Source of the DNA: Acidobacteriaceae bacterium
GTDB taxonomy: Bacteria > Acidobacteriota > Terriglobia > Terriglobales > Acidobacteriaceae
NCBI GenBank assembly: GCA_030039895.1
Contig: JASHUR010000232.1
Span: 1 to 5,287, forward strand
Length of the DNA stretch: 5,287 nucleotides
Direction of reading: 5' to 3'
Below, piece by piece: positions 1-5,287 of this stretch. Every line of letters starts with the position of its first letter. Position 1 is the first letter of the stretch. Position numbers and translations under genes: made by a program. Below the pieces are notes generated by a model. That model saw nothing but the letters and a program-made list of their open reading frames with translations. It had not been told where the DNA came from and made no database searches.

Positions 1-729
1 AATTGCCATGCCCGGAGCGCAATCGGAAACCAGCGTCCGGAGCGATTTGCCCAGGAAGGCAACGTCCGGAGCGCTCTCCTTGAAGCTCTTTTCAAAGGCG
101 TTCCAATCACGATAAGCGTGCTTATCTGTCGGGTCCTCGACGTTCAGCAGCGTGAATTCGGCGTGGTTCAGCTTTGCGATCTGGTACGCGAAGGCTGCGA
201 TCCAGGCGGATTCCGGGTCGAGCGTGGTTGCGCAGATTACGGTTTTGGGGTTCCAGACCGGGTTCGGATCGTCCTTGACCTTAGGTCCTACGAGCAATAC
301 GGGGCACTTGACCTTGCGCAGGATGGCCTCCGCGTCAGAGCCGAGTAGGAAGCGCTCAAATCCAGTCCTGCTGTGCGTTCCGAGGACGATGAGGTCGACT
401 TTGTTCTCATTGATGAAGCTGAGGACCTCGTTTCTGATCGCGCCGGTCATGGAGAAGGCTTCAGCCCAATAGCCCTGAGACCGCAGCTCGGAACCGGCCT
501 GATCAAGGCGATGCTCCAGACGCTGCTCGATTCCCTCTTCATCAATCCATGCGGCCTCCGGCGGAGTCACCATATTGATGGGCTCGGAGACGTGGACCAG
601 GAAAAGACGCGAGTCGTACTTTTTGGCGATGCCTTTGGCATACTCAAGCGCCTGATTTGAAGCGTCGGAGAAATCAGTTGGTACGAGGATGCGGTCAAAC
701 GATGTTGCGACCTGAGCCAGGGTAGTCAT
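1..729 (-). CDS. Tandem-domain universal stress protein (UspA family), partial at left edge
   Basis: The reverse strand reads as one open frame of 243 codons from ATG at 729-727 to the window edge, so the C-terminus is missing. A strong Shine-Dalgarno GGAGG (plus 735-739) lies 5 bases before the start. Domain 1 (about residues 10-148) opens with FDRILVPTDFS, whose Asp19 corresponds to the nucleotide-contacting Asp of the Usp fold. It ends with GTHSRTGFERFLLGS (117-131) and a KCPVLLV strand. The family ATP motif is G-2x-G-9x-G-S/T; here the middle Gly is Ser120, so it is near-canonical but not perfect. Domain 2 begins near residue 160 (PKTVICATTLDPES), with Thr169 where the Asp is expected. 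Tandem Usp proteins are cytoplasmic and usually near 280-300 residues, so roughly 40-60 residues are probably lost. They are typically induced by hypoxia, stasis or oxidative stress; the specific role here is unknown. The gene diverges from the STAS-Crp/Fnr operon and has a CRP-like site upstream. Confidence 0.95.
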   Translation of the reverse strand, partial: MTTLAQVATSFDRILVPTDFSDASNQALEYAKGIAKKYDSRLFLVHVSEPINMVTPPEAAWIDEEGIEQRLEHRLDQAGSELRSQGYWAEAFSMTGAIRNEVLSFINENKVDLIVLGTHSRTGFERFLLGSDAEAILRKVKCPVLLVGPKVKDDPNPVWNPKTVICATTLDPESAWIAAFAYQIAKLNHAEFTLLNVEDPTDKHAYRDWNAFEKSFKESAPDVAFLGKSLRTLVSDCAPGMAI

Positions 730-781
730 AACGGCCTCCAGCAGGCTGCCGGAGCGAAGGCGTGGAACCTGCTCAAACCTC

Positions 782-810
782 AATCTATGGGACGGCGTGT
801 AAGACCGCAG
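782..810 (-). promoter_or_regulatory. Candidate promoter of the left universal stress protein gene
   Basis: On the minus strand a possible -10 TAGATT (plus 787-782, 4 of 6 to TATAAT) is preceded after 17 bases by CTGCGG (810-805), a poor -35. The implied start near 775 gives a leader of about 45 bases. The CRP-like site at 809-824 would then be centred at exactly -41.5, the class II activator position, where a weak -35 is normal. Read by eye; the -10 alone would not be convincing. Confidence 0.35.
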
Positions 811-824
811 TGCCGGCGATCACA
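809..824 (-). promoter_or_regulatory. CRP-like operator facing the usp gene
   Basis: The minus strand reads TGTGATCGCCGGCACT, which matches TGTGA-N6-TCACA at 8 of 10 positions with a perfect first half. It shares 12 of 16 bases with the site at 932-947, including TGTGAT and CGGCAC, and is in the opposite orientation. Its centre is 87.5 bases from the usp start codon. Binding by the Crp/Fnr protein encoded at 1315-2031 is inferred from that protein's recognition helix. Confidence 0.5.
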
Positions 825-830
825 GGGCGC

Positions 831-876
831 GTGTGACGAAGCATCGCCAATGCGACGAAATATCGTCTCGTCACTC
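831..876. repeat. GTGACGA heptamer cluster (possible operator)
   Basis: GTGACGA occurs at 833-839 and, inverted as TCGTCAC, at 868-874. One-mismatch copies lie at 852-858 (GCGACGA) and inverted at 863-869 (GAGACGA). The core GACGA at 854-858 and TCGTC at 863-867 form a perfect palindrome with a 4-base spacer. A further exact copy lies at 956-962. The three exact copies share the context G-N-GTGACGA-R. Such a density in non-coding DNA suggests a protein-binding site, but no known regulator is recognised. Confidence 0.4.
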
Positions 877-931
877 GGAGATGATCCATCGATTCCAGAG
901 TTTACGCTGGGCTTGTTATTCATTTTTTATC

Positions 932-947
932 TGTGATTTACGGCACA
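932..947 (+). promoter_or_regulatory. CRP-like operator upstream of the STAS-Crp/Fnr operon
   Basis: TGTGATTTACGGCACA matches TGTGA-N6-TCACA at 9 of 10 positions and sits beside an AT-rich tract (913-940). It is centred 77.5 bases before the GTG start of the STAS gene, and about 58-60 bases before the start implied by a possible -10 at 986-991. The downstream operon encodes a Crp/Fnr protein with CRP-type recognition residues, so autoregulation is the simplest reading. Confidence 0.55.
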
Positions 948-953
948 CTGGCA

Positions 954-963
954 GCGTGACGAG
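954..963 (+). repeat. Third exact GTGACGA copy
   Basis: GCGTGACGAG carries the same heptamer (956-962) and flanks as the copies at 831-840 and, inverted, 867-876. It lies between the CRP-like site and the presumed promoter of the STAS gene, about where a -35 region would fall. Confidence 0.35.
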
Positions 964-968
964 GAGTT

Positions 969-991
969 TGGCCAGCGGACTGCCATATACA
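969..991 (+). promoter_or_regulatory. Candidate promoter for the STAS-Crp/Fnr operon (two competing readings)
   Basis: Reading 1: TTGGCCAGCGGACTGCC contains GG at 970-971, ten bases, then GC at 982-983, the invariant spacing of a sigma-54 promoter. It matches TGGC and TGC but misses the following AC and the first T of TTGC. Reading 2: TATACA at 986-991 is a 4 of 6 sigma-70 -10 with no recognisable -35, as expected for an activator-dependent promoter served by the site at 932-947. Both are weak; only one, or neither, may be real. Confidence 0.25.
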
Positions 992-1016
992 GGGCAGAGC
1001 AGGAAAGAAGGCGGTT

Positions 1017-1322
1017 GTGAGAGTTTCCACGCATGAACATCCCGACGGTCTGACCTTGAGGGTTGAGGGAAGGATTGTGGGCGAATGGGCTGCTGAGCTG
1101 GAGCGGTTTTGGGAATCGTTCCATCCACTGATTGGGGCCAGGAAAGTATGGCTTGATATCTGCGACGTCGCATTTATGGACCGCCGCGGAAAAGAGATTC
1201 TGCAAAAGATTTTTGCTGCAACGAAAGCCGAAATACTTGCTGATTCACCACTGACGCGGCAATTTGCCGAGGAAGTGAAACAAACTCCGTACAAGAATGG
1301 ACTGGGAGAAGTTTATGAATAA
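1017..1322 (+). CDS. STAS-domain protein (anti-sigma-factor-antagonist-like)
   Basis: This 101-residue protein is a single small cytoplasmic domain with no signal or membrane segment. The start is GTG at 1017, with GAAGG at 1007-1011 five bases before it; no upstream in-frame start fits better. The pattern follows a STAS fold: a first strand pair (LTLRVEGRIVGEWAAELERF, residues 12-31), then VWLDICDVAFMDRRGKEIL (44-62), the region that in SpoIIAA holds the D-S-S-G phosphorylation loop. Here it is Asp55-Arg-Arg-Gly58, so the phosphorylatable serine is absent and a classical partner-switch cycle is unlikely. The C-terminal part (DSPLTRQFAEEV, 76-87) resembles small STAS proteins of soil bacteria with no assigned function. 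Its stop overlaps the start of the next gene as ATGAATAA, which implies coupled translation and a shared role. The STAS assignment is good; the function is unknown. Confidence 0.85.
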   Translation: MRVSTHEHPDGLTLRVEGRIVGEWAAELERFWESFHPLIGARKVWLDICDVAFMDRRGKEILQKIFAATKAEILADSPLTRQFAEEVKQTPYKNGLGEVYE

Positions 1323-2031
1323 CCTGCATGGATTCGAAATGAGCCAGAAGTGCCAGGCCTGCAAACTGAGGATGAACGGCTATTTGTGCAACCTCTCCCC
1401 GGTTGCGGCGAAGGAGTTCGAAGCGATCAAGTACTCCTCAACGTACCCGCCAAACTCGATGCTGTTCCTGGAGAATGAGCCGGCGCGCGGCATTTACCTG
1501 CTATGCTCGGGCGAGGTGAAACTCTCAGTGAGTTCTCGAGGCGGCAAGACCCTGATCCTGCGAATTGCGAAGCCGGGGGACATTCTCGGGCTTACTGCAA
1601 ATATGTCCGGCTCGCCGTATGAAGCCAGCGCCGAGACACTTCATCCGTGCCAGATTGCATTTGTCCGGCGGGAGGATTTTGTGAACTTTACGCAGAAGTA
1701 CCCTGAGGCCTACCGGACCGTAGCACAGCAACTCGGCGGCCAGTATGCTGTGGCCTGCGAGCAACTGCGAACCGTGGGCCTTTCGACGTCGGCACATGAG
1801 AAGCTCGCCAGGCTGATCCTGCACTGGTCGTTTGAGGGTAAGACAACTCCGGAAGGAACGCAGATCAAGGTGCCGCTTACGCATGAGCAGATTGCCGAGT
1901 GTGTCGGCTCGACCCGGGAGACAGTAACGCGCACACTGAGCGAGTTCAAGCAGAAGCACCTGGTCCAGCTCAAGGGTGCGACCATGATCATTCCGAATCG
2001 CGCGGCGCTTGGAGCCATTGGCGGAGCATAG
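1315..2031 (+). CDS. Crp/Fnr-family transcription regulator with FNR-like cysteine cluster
   Basis: The start is taken as ATG at 1315 (238 residues), because GGGAG at 1304-1308 lies six bases upstream and the codon overlaps the STAS stop; an in-frame ATG at 1297 lacks this. Residues 13-25 hold C13-x2-C16-x8-C25. C112 lies in C-Q-I-A-F, matching the C-E-I-P-F around Cys122 of E. coli FNR. These four cysteines suggest an oxygen- or NO-sensitive iron-sulfur cluster, although FNR itself has CX3CX2CX5C. The cyclic-nucleotide-binding-like beta roll spans about 28-125 (GIYLLCSGEVKLSV, KPGDILGL), followed by a dimerisation helix (about 130-155). The winged helix-turn-helix spans about 160-230 (LTHEQIAECVGSTRETVTRTL). 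Recognition residues R201, E202 and R206 fit CRP (R180, E181, R185), not FNR, so TGTGA half sites are predicted. It is likely autoregulated through the site at 932-947. Family assignment is very sure; a bound cluster is inference. Confidence 0.95.
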   Translation: MNNLHGFEMSQKCQACKLRMNGYLCNLSPVAAKEFEAIKYSSTYPPNSMLFLENEPARGIYLLCSGEVKLSVSSRGGKTLILRIAKPGDILGLTANMSGSPYEASAETLHPCQIAFVRREDFVNFTQKYPEAYRTVAQQLGGQYAVACEQLRTVGLSTSAHEKLARLILHWSFEGKTTPEGTQIKVPLTHEQIAECVGSTRETVTRTLSEFKQKHLVQLKGATMIIPNRAALGAIGGA

Positions 2032-2044
2032 GCCGCCGTGGACT

Positions 2045-2075
2045 CTGAGGGGCGTGGCCGTTACGGCAGCCTCAG
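2045..2075 (+). terminator. Stem-loop after the Crp/Fnr gene (possible terminator)
   Basis: CTGAGG (2045-2050) pairs with CCTCAG (2070-2075), and inside it GCCG (2057-2060) pairs with CGGC (2064-2067) around a TTA loop, with an asymmetric internal bulge. It begins 14 bases after the stop codon. There is no T-run after it, so it is not a textbook intrinsic terminator; it may instead protect the 3' end of the transcript. Confidence 0.3.
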
Positions 2076-2254
2076 GGATAGCGTGCCTGATTGGAATCCT
2101 GAAGCGTCACCGATCTCGGTTGGTCGGGTTGAGTTTGAACTTCAGGCTTCGGGATAGGCGATCTCTGAAGATGCTATCGGCTGCGCCCCTTTTTCATGCT
2201 CGAATGTCTTTGCAGCCTCGAAATTGAACGTGCGTCTTCCTGTTTCCGGTAAGC

Positions 2255-2284
2255 TGGAACCCATGCAGGCGATCGAGTTATGAT
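2255..2284 (+). promoter_or_regulatory. Weak sigma-70-like promoter candidate for the sigma-54 activator gene
   Basis: TATGAT at 2279-2284 matches TATAAT at 5 of 6 positions. TGGAAC at 2255-2260, 18 bases upstream, is a poor -35 (3 of 6). The implied start near 2291 leaves a leader of about 93 bases. Confidence 0.25.
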
Positions 2285-2383
2285 TTTGCGTTACCGATTC
2301 TTTACACGGATGGAACGGCCGCAGTGTAGGATTCTGCCGTCGCGCCGTTTGAGCGGTGACCTGACGCGGCTGGGAACAGGGGT

Positions 2384-4675
<2,292 letters not shown>

Positions 4676-4715
4676 GCGCAGTCGTACCCGTTATTCTGTG
4701 TCAGCCTTCCGAAAC

Positions 4716-5287
4716 TTAGACGGCTTGCTTCAATTCATCGCATACATCCACCACGGCGACTCCTTCGGTTGCCGGCATGCACAGCACCGGGCAGGAGACA
4801 TTTGAAATCACCTGCAACACAGTGCTTGAGGGAAGATCTTTATCCGAGAGCACCCGTGATGGCGATCCCAGAACAACAAGGTCCGCGTGCGAATCTCTCG
4901 CGTACTTTGCAATCACCTCTCCCGGGTTTCCCGAGGTTATGAAGTGTTCGACGGGCACGGTGTGCGATTCATTGAAAGGGGCAAGGAACCTCAGCCGCTC
5001 CAGAAGCACTTCCTGCGCCATTTTGCTTTTTGCCTCAGAGGAATGGAGCACCAGCAACTGGCCGTGCGCGATGCGATGAGCGGATGAAAGAGCGCACAGA
5101 GATGCCCTAGAGAAATCAGTTGCGATCAGGACGGTGCGCCACTGTCCAGCCCAGGGCAACAGCGCCTCCGCGTCGGGCGTGACGGTAAGGATTGGGCATG
5201 GAGCCTTGGCAAGCAATTGCCGCGCAATCGTTCCCAGAGCGACACGTCCCGCCTCAGTCCTTCCGCGTGTTCCAAGAACAAGCAGCT
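4716..5287 (-). CDS. Tandem-domain universal stress protein (UspA family), N-terminus beyond right edge
   Basis: The minus-strand frame stays open from the window edge (first full codon at 5285) to the TAA at 4718-4716, giving 189 visible codons. A TTG at 5216 would also open the frame, but the conserved domain continues upstream of it, so that is not the true start. The visible part begins inside domain 1 with LLVLGTRGRTEAGRVALGT, a perfect G-2x-G-9x-G-T ATP-binding motif, and APCPILTV. Domain 2 follows: WRTVLIATDFSRASLCAL with the conserved Asp, then VVLGSPSRVLSDKDLPSS, where the second and third glycines of the ATP motif are Ser, and CPVLCM near the end. Thus domain 1 appears able to bind nucleotide and domain 2 looks degenerate. 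It is convergent with the sigma-54 activator across 40 bases (4676-4715) in which I see no terminator hairpin. Its promoter lies outside the window. The stress it serves cannot be told. Confidence 0.93.
   Translation of the reverse strand, partial: LLVLGTRGRTEAGRVALGTIARQLLAKAPCPILTVTPDAEALLPWAGQWRTVLIATDFSRASLCALSSAHRIAHGQLLVLHSSEAKSKMAQEVLLERLRFLAPFNESHTVPVEHFITSGNPGEVIAKYARDSHADLVVLGSPSRVLSDKDLPSSTVLQVISNVSCPVLCMPATEGVAVVDVCDELKQAV

Larger units (their letters stand above)
2032..2383. other. Gene-free region between the Crp/Fnr gene and the sigma-54 activator
   Basis: About 350 bases hold no convincing gene; short open frames on both strands have no family pattern. It contains a stem-loop just after the Crp/Fnr stop, a weak promoter candidate at 2255-2284 and a leader of roughly 90 bases before the activator. 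An inverted pair CCTGAAG (2098-2104) and CTTCAGG (2140-2146) is separated by 35 bases and probably incidental. No good CRP-like site like those at 809-824 and 932-947 was found here, so the activator may be controlled separately. Confidence 0.6.

Noticed and set aside
833..1036. Small plus-strand open frame across the divergent control region
   Set aside because: No family pattern or good ribosome site; it overlaps the operator candidates and the start of the STAS gene in another frame.
1297..1314. Earlier in-frame ATG for the Crp/Fnr gene
   Set aside because: The ATG at 1315 has GGGAG six bases upstream and the typical stop-start overlap; the extra six residues from 1297 have no support.
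2087..2100. FNR-box-like sequence CTGAT-N4-ATCCT
   Set aside because: Only 7 of 10 to TTGAT-N4-ATCAA, far from a start codon, and the local Crp/Fnr protein is predicted to prefer TGTGA.
2301..2332. TTTACA and TAGGAT as a promoter before the sigma-54 activator
   Set aside because: The spacer would be 20 bases and the -10 match is poor; TATGAT at 2279-2284 is better.
4676..4715. Bidirectional terminator between the convergent activator and usp genes
   Set aside because: No stable inverted repeat or T-run is visible in these 40 bases.

Overview
The window looks like chromosomal DNA of a free-living, moderately GC-rich bacterium (GC in the mid to upper 50s by eye). The gene types present are two-domain universal stress proteins, a STAS protein translationally coupled to a Crp/Fnr regulator with an N-terminal cysteine cluster, and a PAS-PAS-GAF sigma-54 activator of FhlA type. 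This combination resembles Acidobacteriota (Terriglobia) genomes, but that placement is an inference from gene style and no marker gene confirms it. There are no RNA genes, mobile elements or CRISPR arrays.

Layout: (1) 1-729, minus strand: a tandem-domain universal stress protein running off the left edge. (2) 730-1016: a divergent control region. It holds two near-identical CRP-like sites (TGTGAT-N3-CGGCAC) in opposite orientation, one facing each flanking gene, and several copies of the heptamer GTGACGA. (3) 1017-1322 and 1315-2031, plus strand: a small STAS protein overlapping by 8 bases an FNR-like regulator. (4) 2032-2383: a gene-free stretch with a stem-loop and a weak promoter candidate. 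(5) 2384-4675, plus strand: a 763-residue PAS-PAS-GAF-AAA+-Fis activator of sigma-54 RNA polymerase. (6) 4716-5287, minus strand: the C-terminal part of a second tandem universal stress protein, convergent with the activator and running off the right edge.

Working model (inference): this is a redox or gas-responsive stress locus. The Crp/Fnr protein has four cysteines placed as in the FNR oxygen sensor, but a recognition helix carrying the CRP residue pattern R-E-x3-R, which predicts TGTGA half sites rather than the FNR box. The two sites between the stress-protein gene and the regulator's own operon match that prediction. One lies exactly 41.5 bases upstream of a predicted start for the stress-protein gene. 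The first PAS domain of the sigma-54 activator has a histidine where FixL and DosP bind heme, so a second gas or redox input is possible but unproven.
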